Positions 44,803-53,494 of a stretch of DNA of 64,000 nt are shown piece after piece. A model generated the notes under the pieces. It searched no databases. It worked only from the letters and a program-made list of their open reading frames with translations, and was not told the DNA's origin. Each line of letters begins with the position of its first letter. Within the stretch, counting starts at the first letter, position 1. The DNA lies in the NCBI GenBank assembly GCA_022843025.1, contig JALHOL010000002.1, positions 124,001 through 188,000 on the forward strand, in the 5' to 3' direction. Origin of the DNA: Paracoccaceae bacterium. GTDB lineage: Bacteria > Pseudomonadota > Alphaproteobacteria > Rhodobacterales > Rhodobacteraceae. Both the position numbers and the translations under genes were made by a program.

Positions 44803-45947
44803 ACCCGCACTTCAGTTCCCTTGGCAGACAGGGCGATCTCGCCCTTGCACAGGCGCAGCGCATCCTCGCCAAACGCCTCGAACCGCCATCCGGTAAGCGC
44901 CTCAACCTCGCGCTCGCCCGCCGCGATGGCATCCAAATCCGCGGCAGAGGCGATCAGCTTCGACGCCACCCCCAACTGTTCCGATTTGGCCTTGAGCAGC
45001 ACCCGCAGCAGATCGGCCAGCGCCGGGTTGACCTGCAACTGTTCGCGGCTCAGGTCGGGCTTGGGCATGTCTTCAGATTTCATCTCCATCCCCGCCTTGA
45101 TCGCGGCCAGAATGCCATCGGCAATCTCGGGTTTGCGCCCCTCGCGCAGCAACAGCCGCGACCGGCCCAGCTCTTCCATGGATGTGGGCCGGGTTGATGC
45201 CAACTCCAGCAGCGCATCATCCTTCATCACCCGCGACCGGGGCACGTTCAGACGTTGGGCATATTCCTCGCGGAAGCGCGCCAGTTCCTTGACCACCGCC
45301 AGAAACCGCCCCGAGGTGGTGCGCGTCTTCACCCGCAGCCAGGCCTCATCAGGATGCACCGTATAGGTGGCGGGATCGGTCAGGATCGACAGTTCTTCTT
45401 CCACCCAGCGTGTGCGGCCATTCTTGGCCAACTGCCCCGCCAGCCATTCATAGATCACCCGCAGATGGGTGACATCGGCCAGCGCATATTCCTGCTGCGC
45501 GCTCGACAAGGGCCGCCGCGACCAATCGGTAAAGCGCGATGTCTTGTCGAGGTTTTCCTTGGCAATCTTTTTGACGAGCGTTTCATAGCCCACCTGTTCG
45601 CCAAAGCCGCAGACCATGGCGGCGATCTGCGTGTCGAACAGCGGATCGGGAAACACCTTGCCTTCGACGAAAAAGATTTCCAGATCCTGCCGCGCGGCGT
45701 GAAACACTTTGACCGTCGCCTTGTGGCGGAACAGGTCGTAAAGCGGCTCCATGCTCATGTCTTCGCCCGCGATGGGATCGACCAGCACGGCATCCCCGGT
45801 CTTGCCCGGCAGCGCCATCTGGATCAGGCACAGCTTTGACCAATAGGTCCGTTCCCGCAGGAATTCGGTGTCGATGGTCACATAGGGCTGGGATTTTGCG
45901 GCTTCACAGAAGGCGGCGAGGTCTTCGGTCGTTGTTATTGTACGCAT
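44790..45947 (-). CDS. rnd: Ribonuclease D
   Basis: 385 residues. 3'-5' exoribonuclease trimming tRNA precursors. DEDDy exonuclease motifs: VTIDTEFLRERTYWSKLCLIQ (Asp, Glu), VFHAARQDLEIF (Asp) and YALADVTHL (Asp). HRDC domains follow in the C-terminal half. Two ATG codons are adjacent (45950 and 45947); the second is better spaced behind GGAAGG. Confidence 0.93.
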   Translation of the reverse strand: MRTITTTEDLAAFCEAAKSQPYVTIDTEFLRERTYWSKLCLIQMALPGKTGDAVLVDPIAGEDMSMEPLYDLFRHKATVKVFHAARQDLEIFFVEGKVFPDPLFDTQIAAMVCGFGEQVGYETLVKKIAKENLDKTSRFTDWSRRPLSSAQQEYALADVTHLRVIYEWLAGQLAKNGRTRWVEEELSILTDPATYTVHPDEAWLRVKTRTTSGRFLAVVKELARFREEYAQRLNVPRSRVMKDDALLELASTRPTSMEELGRSRLLLREGRKPEIADGILAAIKAGMEMKSEDMPKPDLSREQLQVNPALADLLRVLLKAKSEQLGVASKLIASAADLDAIAAGEREVEALTGWRFEAFGEDALRLCKGEIALSAKGTEVRVVRL

Positions 45948-46050
45948 CATGCCTTCCGGTTGGCCTGGGTGGCACGGGGTCATCCCGCCCTATCGCTATA
46001 GGCGGGACAGCGGGAAAATGAAAGGCATGATGAATAAACGCTGCGTCCGG

Positions 46051-46644
46051 CTAAAGGTAAAGCGGCCCGCGCTCCCCCACCGCAAAGCGGCGCAGCACAG
46101 CAGGATAAAGACGGTGCTCCTGCACCAGCACCCGCGCGGCCAGCGTATCGGCACTGTCCCCCGGCAGCACCGGCACCCGCGCCTGCCCCAGAATTGGGCC
46201 ATCATCAAGCACCGGCGTCACCTCATGCACGGTGCAACCGGCCTCAGTATCCCCCGCATCCAGCGCGCGCTGATGGGTGTGCAGGCCGGGATATTTTGGC
46301 AAGAGCGATGGGTGGATGTTCAGCATCCTCCCCGCGAAGCGGTTCACGAATGCGGGTGTAAGCACCCGCATGAACCCGGCAAGGCACAGGATATCGGGCT
46401 GCGCGGCAAGGATCGGCTCCACCAGCGCCGCCTCGAAAGCAGCGCGGTCCTTGCCAAAGGGGCGGTGATCCACCGCCGCCACCGGCACGCCCAGTACTGC
46501 GGCCTTTGTCAGCCCCTGCGCGCCCGGATCGTTCGATGCCACCAGCACGGGCTTCGCCGGATGGTCCCCCCCCAGCATATCCCGCACCAGCGCCAACATA
46601 TTCGACCCACCCCCGGAAATCAGGATGGCGACGCGGGCTGTCAC
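46051..46644 (-). CDS. purN: Phosphoribosylglycinamide formyltransferase
   Basis: 197 residues. Transfers formyl from 10-formyl-THF to GAR in purine synthesis. Motifs: [10 protein letters not shown] at the N terminus, [22 protein letters not shown] (catalytic His), and the conserved Asp in [13 protein letters not shown]. Its start overlaps the purM stop by ATGA. Confidence 0.95.
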   Translation of the reverse strand: MTARVAILISGGGSNMLALVRDMLGGDHPAKPVLVASNDPGAQGLTKAAVLGVPVAAVDHRPFGKDRAAFEAALVEPILAAQPDILCLAGFMRVLTPAFVNRFAGRMLNIHPSLLPKYPGLHTHQRALDAGDTEAGCTVHEVTPVLDDGPILGQARVPVLPGDSADTLAARVLVQEHRLYPAVLRRFAVGERGPLYL

Positions 46645-47678
46645 AGGATCTCGCCCGAATAGACCACGCCTTCCCCCGGCACCACATGACCAAGTGTAAA
46701 GACCGTCTCACCCATCTCTGCCAGCAGGGCGGAAATCGCCTCGGCCCGGTCTGGGGCCACCACAAGGATCATCCCGATCCCGCAGTTGAAGGTTTTCAGC
46801 AGTTCCGCCTGCGTCATGTTCGCCGTTGTCGCCAGCCAGCGGAACACCGGCGGCAGGGTCCAGGCGTTCAGGTCGATCGCACAGGCCAGCCCTTCGGGCA
46901 GCACGCGCGGCGGGTTTTCCGTCAGGCCACCCCCGGTGATATGTGCCAACCCATGCACACCACCCGCGCGGATCGCGGCCAGCGCCTGCTTCACATAAAG
47001 CCGCGTCGGCGCCAGCAGCGCCTCGCCCAGCGCGCCATCCGAGAACGGCGATGCCGCATCCCAGCCCAGCCCCGACAGTTCCACCACCTTGCGCACGAAA
47101 CTGTAGCCGTTCGAATGCACCCCGTTGGACGCAAGGCCCAACAGCACATCGCCCTCGGCCACCCCGGCGGGCAGATCTGCCCCCCGCTCCATCGCGCCCA
47201 CGGCAAACCCGGCAAGGTCGAAATCGCCCTTGTGATACATCCCCGGCATCTCGGCCGTTTCCCCGCCGATCAGCGCGCAACCCGATGCCTCGCAGCCTGT
47301 GGCGATGCCTTCGATGATCCGCGTGGCCTGATCCACGTCCAGCTTGCCGGTGGCGAAGTAATCCAGAAACAGCAGCGGCTCCGCGCCCTGACAGACCAGA
47401 TCGTTCACGCACATCGCGACAAGGTCGATGCCGATCGTGTCCACATTCCCGGTATCAATGGCGATGCGCAGCTTGGTGCCCACCCCATCGGTCGCCGCCA
47501 CAAGGATCGGGTCACTGTATCCCGCCGCCTTCAGATCGAACAGCGCGCCAAACCCGCCCAAGCCAGACATGCTGCCCGACCGGGCAGTGCGCTTGGCAGC
47601 AGGCTTGATCCGTTCGACCAGCGCGTTGCCTGCGTCGATATCCACACCCGCCTGCGCATAGGTAAGGCCGTTCGTCAT
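46641..47678 (-). CDS. purM: Phosphoribosylformylglycinamidine cyclo-ligase
   Basis: 345 residues. Makes AIR from FGAM with ATP in purine synthesis. Motifs: [17 protein letters not shown], the [10 protein letters not shown] loop, [18 protein letters not shown], and [11 protein letters not shown]. The start ATG at 47678 begins the conserved sequence; further upstream the frame is non-conserved. It forms an operon with purN downstream. Confidence 0.95.
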   Translation of the reverse strand: MTNGLTYAQAGVDIDAGNALVERIKPAAKRTARSGSMSGLGGFGALFDLKAAGYSDPILVAATDGVGTKLRIAIDTGNVDTIGIDLVAMCVNDLVCQGAEPLLFLDYFATGKLDVDQATRIIEGIATGCEASGCALIGGETAEMPGMYHKGDFDLAGFAVGAMERGADLPAGVAEGDVLLGLASNGVHSNGYSFVRKVVELSGLGWDAASPFSDGALGEALLAPTRLYVKQALAAIRAGGVHGLAHITGGGLTENPPRVLPEGLACAIDLNAWTLPPVFRWLATTANMTQAELLKTFNCGIGMILVVAPDRAEAISALLAEMGETVFTLGHVVPGEGVVYSGEIL

Positions 47679-47844
47679 CGCGCTCGCTCCGCCGCTGTGC
47701 CGCTGTTGCGCGCAGGCCATATACCAGCCTCTGCCCCATCGCAACGGCGCAAAGGCCAAAGCCTGCGCCGCTTGACACGGATCAAGGAAGACCGCACGCA
47801 AAGGTGGCAAATAGGGGCCATCCCGCGTCCGAGGAAGATCGCAC

Positions 47845-48033
47845 ATGTCCCGACTGTTCCTGCTGCTCTACGCCCTGATCGGCCCCTCGCTTGCCGGGGT
47901 CGGGGTCATCATTGTGCTGACCATGGGGATGGTCACACTCAAGGCCATCTTGGGCTCTGCCGCGCTTGGTTTCGCGCTGGGTGTCCCCGCCGCCTGGGCC
48001 GTGATGCGACAGTTGGCCCCCGATGGTGACTGA
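47845..48033 (+). CDS. Small two-span membrane protein
   Basis: 62 residues with two hydrophobic spans ([26 protein letters not shown] and [21 protein letters not shown]). Similar small proteins are common in Rhodobacteraceae and are sometimes mislabelled CTP synthetase; they have no such domain. It is divergent from purM and directly upstream of the tRNA gene. Confidence 0.7.
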   Translation: MSRLFLLLYALIGPSLAGVGVIIVLTMGMVTLKAILGSAALGFALGVPAAWAVMRQLAPDGD

Positions 48034-48087
48034 CACCATCCCCGCCACCTTGACCCCTGCTGCCAATGGCCTTAGGCCAATGCGTGC

Positions 48088-48160
48088 GGGGCTGTAGCTC
48101 AATGGTTAGAGCCGGGCGCTCATAACGCCTTGGTTGGGGGTTCGAGTCCCTCCGGCCCTA
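48088..48160 (+). tRNA. tRNA with CAT anticodon (probably tRNA-Ile2, possibly elongator tRNA-Met)
   Basis: All arms fold: acceptor GGGGCTG/CGGCCCT (two G-U pairs), D stem GCTC/GAGC with loop AATGGTTA, anticodon stem GGGCG/CGCCT with loop CTCATAA, T stem GGGGG/CCCTC with loop TTCGAGT, discriminator A73. CCA is not encoded. The eight-base D loop and variable region (TGGTT) resemble tRNA-Ile(k2C) more than elongator tRNA-Met; initiator features are absent. Confidence 0.85.
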
Positions 48161-48208
48161 CGCATCTCCCGCAGGCGCGATGATGCATCCGCCGGACCAT
48201 CGGCCCGC

Positions 48209-48844
48209 TTAAAGCCCCATTTCCCGCGCCTTCAGCGCAGCTTCCACGCGGTTGCGCACCTGCAACTTGTGCAGGATGTTGGTCATGTGGTGCTTGATGG
48301 TCTTTTCCTGAAGATCCAGCGCACGGGCGATTTCCTTGTTCGATTGGCCTGTCGCGACCAGTCTCAGAATCTCTTGCTCGCGCGATGCCAGCGCCTCCAC
48401 TTCGGGCAGATCGCGGGCGCCCTGCCCCTGCATCGCCGCCAGAACGCGCGCGGCCAGCGCGGGCGATACGTAGGAACCGCCCTGCACCACACCTTGCAGC
48501 ACATCCACCAATTCCTGTGCGCTGACCCCCTTTAGCACATACCCCCGTGCCCCTGCGCGAAGCGCGGCCAGCAGATCGTCATCCGCCTCGGATACGGTCA
48601 GCATCACGATGGCCACGGCAGGAAAACGCCGCGCGATGGTGGCCGCCGCCACCAGCCCCGACCCCGGCATCGACACGTCCAGCAACACGACATCAGGCAT
48701 ATGCGCCTCGACGGCTGTCACCGCGTCATCGGCGGTTCCGGCCTGCGCCACCACGGTGAACCCGCCATGCTCCTGCAGCGAAAGAACCACCCCGCCGCGC
48801 AAGAGCGGGTGGTCGTCGGCAACAACGATATGGATGCTGTCCAT
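48209..48844 (-). CDS. NarL/FixJ-family response regulator
   Basis: 211 residues. Receiver domain with the acidic pair DDHPLLRGG, phospho-Asp in VVLLDVSMPGSG and Lys in GYVLKGVS; the C-terminal LuxR-type HTH is LASREQEILRLVATGQSNKEIARALDLQEKTIKHHMTNILHKL. It starts directly after the stop of its kinase (TGA then ATG), so the two are an operon. Confidence 0.93.
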   Translation of the reverse strand: MDSIHIVVADDHPLLRGGVVLSLQEHGGFTVVAQAGTADDAVTAVEAHMPDVVLLDVSMPGSGLVAAATIARRFPAVAIVMLTVSEADDDLLAALRAGARGYVLKGVSAQELVDVLQGVVQGGSYVSPALAARVLAAMQGQGARDLPEVEALASREQEILRLVATGQSNKEIARALDLQEKTIKHHMTNILHKLQVRNRVEAALKAREMGL

Positions 48845-50314
48845 TCAGCTTTCCTCAACTGGCAACTCCAGCAACAGCCGCACACCTTGGCCCGGGGCCG
48901 TGGCTATGCTGAAACTGCCGCCAATACTCTCGACACGTTCCCTTAATCCGGACAGGCCAAGCCCCGTCCCGGCAGAATTCGGCTCCACCTGCGCGGCCGG
49001 ATCAAAGCCCGGCCCGGCATCCGCCACGATCACCGACAGCCGCCCTGCGTCAAGCGCGCACCCCACCCGCACCTCGGCCCCCGGGGCGTGGCGATAGCTG
49101 TTCATCAGGCCTTCCTGCACAAAGCGGTACAGGCAGATCAGGATCGGATGCGAGGCTGGCACATCGGGCCAGCGTCCCTGCGTGCTGTCACGGATGACAA
49201 CAATCCCGGTGCGGCGCTCTTGCGCGCCAATCGCCCGGTCCAGCACTTGCGCCACCGTGCTGCCTCGCAGATCGGGCAACGTCAGACCCCGGCAAAGATC
49301 GCGGACATCGGCCAGCGCCTCATCCAGCGCTTCGCGAAGTGCCTGCGCCTCGGTATCGTCGGCCGACAGCCGCGCCCGCCGCATCAGCGCATCCAGCCGC
49401 AAGGATGCCAAAGCCAAGGCCTGCGCCGGACCGTCATGCAATTCGGCACTGATCCGGCGCATCTGGCGCTCGGTCGTCTCACTCACACGCTTGGCGGCCT
49501 CTTGCACACGCGCGCGCAGCGCTTCGTTTTGGGCCGAAATCTGCGCCAGTTCCGCCAAACGGCTTGCCAGCGCGCTGGTCTGCGCCTCGATGGTGCGGCT
49601 GCCGGCCTGAACTATGCCGAACAGTGCGGCAAAGGTGACCCCGGTCACAGCCGCCACCATGGCCCAAGCCCTCGCCTGCGCTATCCAGATATCCGCTTCC
49701 AGTTCGGTCGCTACCAGATAGAACTCTGCCACCGCGATCACCTCACCCGTAAGGATCGAATGGATCGGGTTGTAAACCTCCAGCAGCGGCACCCCGCTCT
49801 GGCGCTCATTCTCGCTCTCCGCATCGTCCAGCTGGTCAAAACTGGCTGACAGCTGGCCTTTCAACGCCGCCTCCAACTCGGTGCTGGGCACGAAGGTCTG
49901 TCCGATCACGCCGGGATCGCTGGAAAAGGCGACAAATCCATCGGCGCGCCAGATCTTGACCGACCAGACCCGTTCGGAAAGCGGAGGTCGTTCCAGAATA
50001 TCGCGCATATGGGCAATCGCCTCTGGCGAAAGCTGTCGCGCCTCAGCGAGGGGTTGCGACAGCGGCGCAATGAAGCTTTCCATATAGACTGCGCTCGAAA
50101 TGGCCGAGTTTCGCACCACCCCCATTTCAATGGATCGGCTGACCAGCCCACCGATCACCAGCATCCCGATCAGGCTGACCACGCTGCCCACAAGGGCAAA
50201 GCGGTGCAGCAGCGCCAGCCCGGCAAACCGCTCGCGCCATGCGATTCGGGGCGCGGCGGCGGTCGTCGCGGGCAGAACAGGGGCGGCAAGGCTGGGGCGA
50301 TGGGGCTGAGTCAT
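48845..50314 (-). CDS. Sensor histidine kinase (NarX/DesK-type, HisKA_3)
   Basis: 489 residues. TM1 near the N terminus (FALVGSVVSLIGMLVIGGLV), a periplasmic sensor of about 170 residues, TM2 (AWAMVAAVTGVTFAALFGIVQ), a coiled coil, the HisKA_3 motif ISAELHDGPAQALALASLRLD (phospho-His) and HATPase_c with GTGLGLSGLRERV. The signal is unknown. The start is uncertain; the ATG at 50314 has a weak ribosome site. Divergent from a gene for a repeat-containing secreted protein, a likely target. Confidence 0.88.
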   Translation of the reverse strand: MTQPHRPSLAAPVLPATTAAAPRIAWRERFAGLALLHRFALVGSVVSLIGMLVIGGLVSRSIEMGVVRNSAISSAVYMESFIAPLSQPLAEARQLSPEAIAHMRDILERPPLSERVWSVKIWRADGFVAFSSDPGVIGQTFVPSTELEAALKGQLSASFDQLDDAESENERQSGVPLLEVYNPIHSILTGEVIAVAEFYLVATELEADIWIAQARAWAMVAAVTGVTFAALFGIVQAGSRTIEAQTSALASRLAELAQISAQNEALRARVQEAAKRVSETTERQMRRISAELHDGPAQALALASLRLDALMRRARLSADDTEAQALREALDEALADVRDLCRGLTLPDLRGSTVAQVLDRAIGAQERRTGIVVIRDSTQGRWPDVPASHPILICLYRFVQEGLMNSYRHAPGAEVRVGCALDAGRLSVIVADAGPGFDPAAQVEPNSAGTGLGLSGLRERVESIGGSFSIATAPGQGVRLLLELPVEES

Positions 50315-50526
50315 GCCAGGAATCTGTCTGATTTCGGGCGTTCTGGCCATCGGTCGGATGTCGGATCGGACTTTGGTCTGACGTGGCGTCAGACCTTGGG
50401 GCCACGGGCAGCGCGGACCGGTGGTCCGAGGGGCGGTGGCACAGGTCCCGCACGTCTGGCGCGACGCCGGCGGCGGTGTCCTGATCACCTCACCGGGCAA
50501 TTGCGCCCCCAAAAGGAGGATTGATC

Positions 50527-50913
50527 ATGACATCCAAACTGAATCGTGCTTTCGCCCTGACCCTCGCGCTTGGCATGGGCGGCATCCTGACTGTCGGCCC
50601 GGCTGCCGCCTCGCCCGGCCAGCCCTTCGCGACGCAAGAGTTCGGCGTGACCCTGCCTTCGCTGCACACCGACGGCTTCGAAACCGCGCGGCGCGGTCGT
50701 GGGGCCGATGATGGCGCGGGCCATACGCGAGGCGGCGGCAAGACCCGCGGTCGGGGTAAGGACGATGCTCCGAACCACGGCTGGATGGAACAGCAGACCG
50801 AAGACGTGATCTTTGCACGCCGTGGCCGCGGGGCCGATGACGGCGCAGGCCACACGCGTGGCGGCGGCAAGACCCGCGGGCGCGGCAAGGATGATGCCCC
50901 GAACCACGGCTGA
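50527..50913 (+). CDS. Secreted protein with two 31-residue repeats
   Basis: 128 residues. Sec signal MTSKLNRAFALTLALGMGG then ILTVGPAAA with cleavage probably after AAA. The mature part ends with two identical 31-residue units (residues 55-85 and 98-128), each with RRGRGADDGAGHTRGG, then GKTRGRGKDDAPNHG, joined by a 12-residue linker WMEQQTEDVIFA. The units mix Arg/Lys, Asp and His without hydrophobic residues, so they are probably unfolded or bind a charged partner or metal. AAAAGGAGGA precedes the ATG. Divergent from a two-component system. No family recognised. Confidence 0.75.
   Translation: MTSKLNRAFALTLALGMGGILTVGPAAASPGQPFATQEFGVTLPSLHTDGFETARRGRGADDGAGHTRGGGKTRGRGKDDAPNHGWMEQQTEDVIFARRGRGADDGAGHTRGGGKTRGRGKDDAPNHG
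50689..50910 (+). repeat. Two-copy 93-base direct repeat inside the secreted protein gene
   Basis: Copies at 50689-50781 and 50818-50910, separated by 36 bases. The encoded 31 residues are the same, while the DNA differs at scattered third positions (for example GGTCGTGGGGCC versus GGCCGCGGGGCC), so the duplication is not recent and the protein sequence has been conserved. Confidence 0.85.
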
Positions 50914-50926
50914 CACAGAGCACCGA

Positions 50927-50961
50927 CCCGCCTGTCCGGTCATCAGTCATGGACAGGCGGG
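50927..50961. terminator. Hairpin between convergent repeat-protein and LysR genes
   Basis: Eleven-base stem CCCGCCTGTCC/GGACAGGCGGG with a 13-base loop. Weak T content after it; likely serves both genes. Confidence 0.6.
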
Positions 50962-50967
50962 GTTGGT

Positions 50968-51891
50968 CTAGCGCCCGTCGCGCAGGCGAGGCCGCGCCGT
51001 TGGCTCGGCCGCAACCTCCCCCTCGATCCAGCCGCGAAAGGCCGCCAGCGCCGGGCGCGGCGGCAGGCCCTTGGGCCAGACCAGCCAATAGCTGCCCGCC
51101 GCCCGCACCGCGCCGCCCCAGGCCGGAACCAACCGCCCCGCCGCCAGATCCCCTTCGATCAGGAATGTCGGCAACAACGCCACGCCCAACCCATGCACCG
51201 CCGCCTGTTGCATCGTGGCGAACTGGTCAAACAGCATCCCTCCCGGCCGTTGCCCCGCCATGCCTTGCGCTGCGAACCAGCGGCCCCAATCCCCAGTGCG
51301 GCTTTCAATCTGCAACAGCGGCAGCGCCAGCAAATCCCCCGGCCCCGTCACTGTCGCGGCCAACAGAGCAGGCGCGCAGACGGCCTGCACCTCCTCCTCC
51401 ATCAGCAGCAAATGATCGGCCCCCGGCCAATCGGCCCGCCCGTAATGGATCGCGGCGTCGAACCCTTCGGCCTCCATGTCGAACGGGCGCAGCCGCGTCG
51501 TCAGCGTCAACGCCACCCCCGGATGCGCGGCCCGGAAATCGCGCAGACGCGGGGCCAGCCAATGCATCCCGAAAGCGGGCAGAATGGCCAGCGACAGGCT
51601 TTCCCCGCCATCCCCCGCCCGCAGCCGCAGCGCCGCCTGCCCCAGCACGCCCAGCGCGCGCCGCGCATCCGTCACGTAATCCCGCGCCGCAGGCGTCAAC
51701 CGCAGCCTTTGGCGGTCGCGGATCAGAAGTGTTACGCCCAGTTGCGCCTCCACTTCCTGCAAGGCGCGGCTGACCGCTCCTGGCGTCAGATTCAACTCCG
51801 CCGCCGCCGCCGTGGCCGTGCCCAAACGCTCCACAGCCTCCAGCGCCAACAGGCCTGACAGGCTGGGCAAATGGCGGCGCGGCGGGATCAT
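50968..51891 (-). CDS. LysR-family regulator (GcvA/GcdR-like)
   Basis: 307 residues. N-terminal HTH (LPSLSGLLALEAVERLGTATAAAAELNLTPGAVSRALQEVEAQLG) and a LysR substrate-binding domain. The sequence is of the GcvA branch. It is divergent from glutaryl-CoA dehydrogenase, the position of the known regulator GcdR, so control of gcdH by glutarate or glutaryl-CoA is a fair inference. Confidence 0.87.
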   Translation of the reverse strand: MIPPRRHLPSLSGLLALEAVERLGTATAAAAELNLTPGAVSRALQEVEAQLGVTLLIRDRQRLRLTPAARDYVTDARRALGVLGQAALRLRAGDGGESLSLAILPAFGMHWLAPRLRDFRAAHPGVALTLTTRLRPFDMEAEGFDAAIHYGRADWPGADHLLLMEEEVQAVCAPALLAATVTGPGDLLALPLLQIESRTGDWGRWFAAQGMAGQRPGGMLFDQFATMQQAAVHGLGVALLPTFLIEGDLAAGRLVPAWGGAVRAAGSYWLVWPKGLPPRPALAAFRGWIEGEVAAEPTARPRLRDGR

Positions 51892-52027
51892 GTGAGCTTA
51901 CCTCAACAACCGTACAGAATGTTTCGCTATAAATTCACAACATATGGCTTCATACAAGGCTCAACCCCGGCATGGCGCGACTCAGGCCTTGCTGGCACTC
52001 TCTCCAAACCCAACCGGAGGAACGGCC

Positions 52028-53269
52028 ATGAGCCTCGACGCCCCGAAAACCACCGACAAGCCCAAGCTGAAGGCAAAGGATGCGCCCGATCTGGCCCGCT
52101 TTGATTGGGAAGACCCCTTCCGCCTGAATGACCAACTGACCGAAGAAGAGCGGATGCTGCGCGATGGGGCCCGCGCCTATGCGCAGGAAAAGCTGCAACC
52201 GCGCGTCGTCGCGGCCTATCGCGAAGAAACCACCGACCCGTCGATCTTCCGCGAAATGGGCGAGATGGGCCTTCTGGGTGTGACCATCCCCGAAGAATAC
52301 GGCGGCATCGGTGCCTCTTACGTGGCCTACGGCCTGATCGCACGCGAAGTGGAGCGTGTGGACAGCGGCTATCGCTCGATGATGTCGGTTCAATCGTCGC
52401 TGGTGATGTATCCCATCTACGCCTACGGCACCGAAGCACAGCGCCAGAAGTACCTGCCAAAACTCGCCTCGGGTGAATGGATCGGCTGCTTTGGCCTGAC
52501 TGAACCCGATGCCGGCTCCGATCCGGCTGGCATGAAGACCACGGCGAAGAAAACCGCCAACGGCTACGTGCTGAACGGTGCGAAGATGTGGATTTCCAAC
52601 GCCCCCATCGCCGACGTCTTCGTCGTCTGGGCCAAATCCGAGGCGCATGGCGGCAAGATCAAGGGCTTTGTCCTCGACAAGGGCACCAAAGGCCTGACCG
52701 CGCCCAAGGTGGGCGGCAAACTTTCCCTGCGCGCCTCCATCACGGGTGAGATCGTGATGAAGGATGTCGAGGTCGGCGAAGACGCCCTGCTGCCCCATGT
52801 CGAAGGCCTGAAAGGCCCCTTCGGCTGCCTCAACCGCGCGCGCTATGGCATTTCCTGGGGCGTCATGGGCGCTGCCGAATTCTGCATGCACGCCGCCCGC
52901 CAATATGGGCTCGACCGCAAGCAGTTCGGCAAACCGCTGGCCGGAACCCAGCTTTACCAGCTGAAACTCGCCAACATGATGACCGAGATTTCGCTTGGGC
53001 TGCAAGCCAGCCTCCGCGTCGGCCGCCTGCTGGACGAAGCGAACGCCGCGCCCGAAATGATCTCCATCATCAAGCGCAACAACTGCGGCAAGGCGTTGGA
53101 CGCCGCCCGCTGGGCCCGCGATATGCATGGCGGCAATGGCATCCAGGAAGATTTTCAGATCATGCGCCATATGGTGAACCTGGAAACCGTGAACACCTAT
53201 GAAGGCACGCATGACGTGCATGCCTTGATCCTCGGCCGGGCAATCACCGGGGTGCAGGCGTTCTTCTGA
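52028..53269 (+). CDS. gcdH: Glutaryl-CoA dehydrogenase
   Basis: 413 residues. FAD enzyme converting glutaryl-CoA to crotonyl-CoA in lysine and tryptophan breakdown. The N-terminal [32 protein letters not shown], the ACAD motifs [13 protein letters not shown] and [17 protein letters not shown], and the C-terminal [20 protein letters not shown] (catalytic Glu) match GcdH rather than other acyl-CoA dehydrogenases. GGAGGAA precedes the ATG at 52028. An in-frame ATG 84 bases upstream lies in the regulator gap and is rejected. Confidence 0.93.
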   Translation: MSLDAPKTTDKPKLKAKDAPDLARFDWEDPFRLNDQLTEEERMLRDGARAYAQEKLQPRVVAAYREETTDPSIFREMGEMGLLGVTIPEEYGGIGASYVAYGLIAREVERVDSGYRSMMSVQSSLVMYPIYAYGTEAQRQKYLPKLASGEWIGCFGLTEPDAGSDPAGMKTTAKKTANGYVLNGAKMWISNAPIADVFVVWAKSEAHGGKIKGFVLDKGTKGLTAPKVGGKLSLRASITGEIVMKDVEVGEDALLPHVEGLKGPFGCLNRARYGISWGVMGAAEFCMHAARQYGLDRKQFGKPLAGTQLYQLKLANMMTEISLGLQASLRVGRLLDEANAAPEMISIIKRNNCGKALDAARWARDMHGGNGIQEDFQIMRHMVNLETVNTYEGTHDVHALILGRAITGVQAFF

Positions 53270-53283
53270 CGCCCTTCCCATAG

Positions 53284-53414
53284 GGCAAAAATCTTCCAGA
53301 AGAATTTTGCCACCCCACCGCCCCAATACCGGGCGGACCGCCACCGCAGCGGTAAATTCTTCCAGAAGAATTTACCGGCCCCCCGCCGAAAACTTTTCCG
53401 GAAAAGTTTTCGGC
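53284..53414. repeat. Cluster of three palindromes after gcdH
   Basis: 53284-53311 (arms GGCAAAAATCTTC/GAAGAATTTTGCC, spacer CA, one mismatch), 53351-53376 (GGTAAATTCTTC/GAAGAATTTACC, spacer CA, perfect) and 53385-53414 (15-base arms GCCGAAAACTTTTCC, no spacer, perfect). The first two share the core CTTCCAGAAG. No T tract. Same architecture as the cluster at 13770. Confidence 0.85.
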
Positions 53415-53494
53415 GTTCCGCACTGTGCCGATCTGCACAAGTCTCTGTCGTTTTCAGGGATGACATGGCTGTTCTGGCGGCTAGGCTCAGGGCC

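Noticed and set aside
48088-48160. tRNA as attachment site of an integrated element
   Set aside because: No integrase, no repeated 3' end of the tRNA downstream, and neighbours have normal composition.
50689-50910. CRISPR-like or mobile repeat
   Set aside because: Only two copies, in frame inside a coding sequence, with silent differences; it is a protein repeat.
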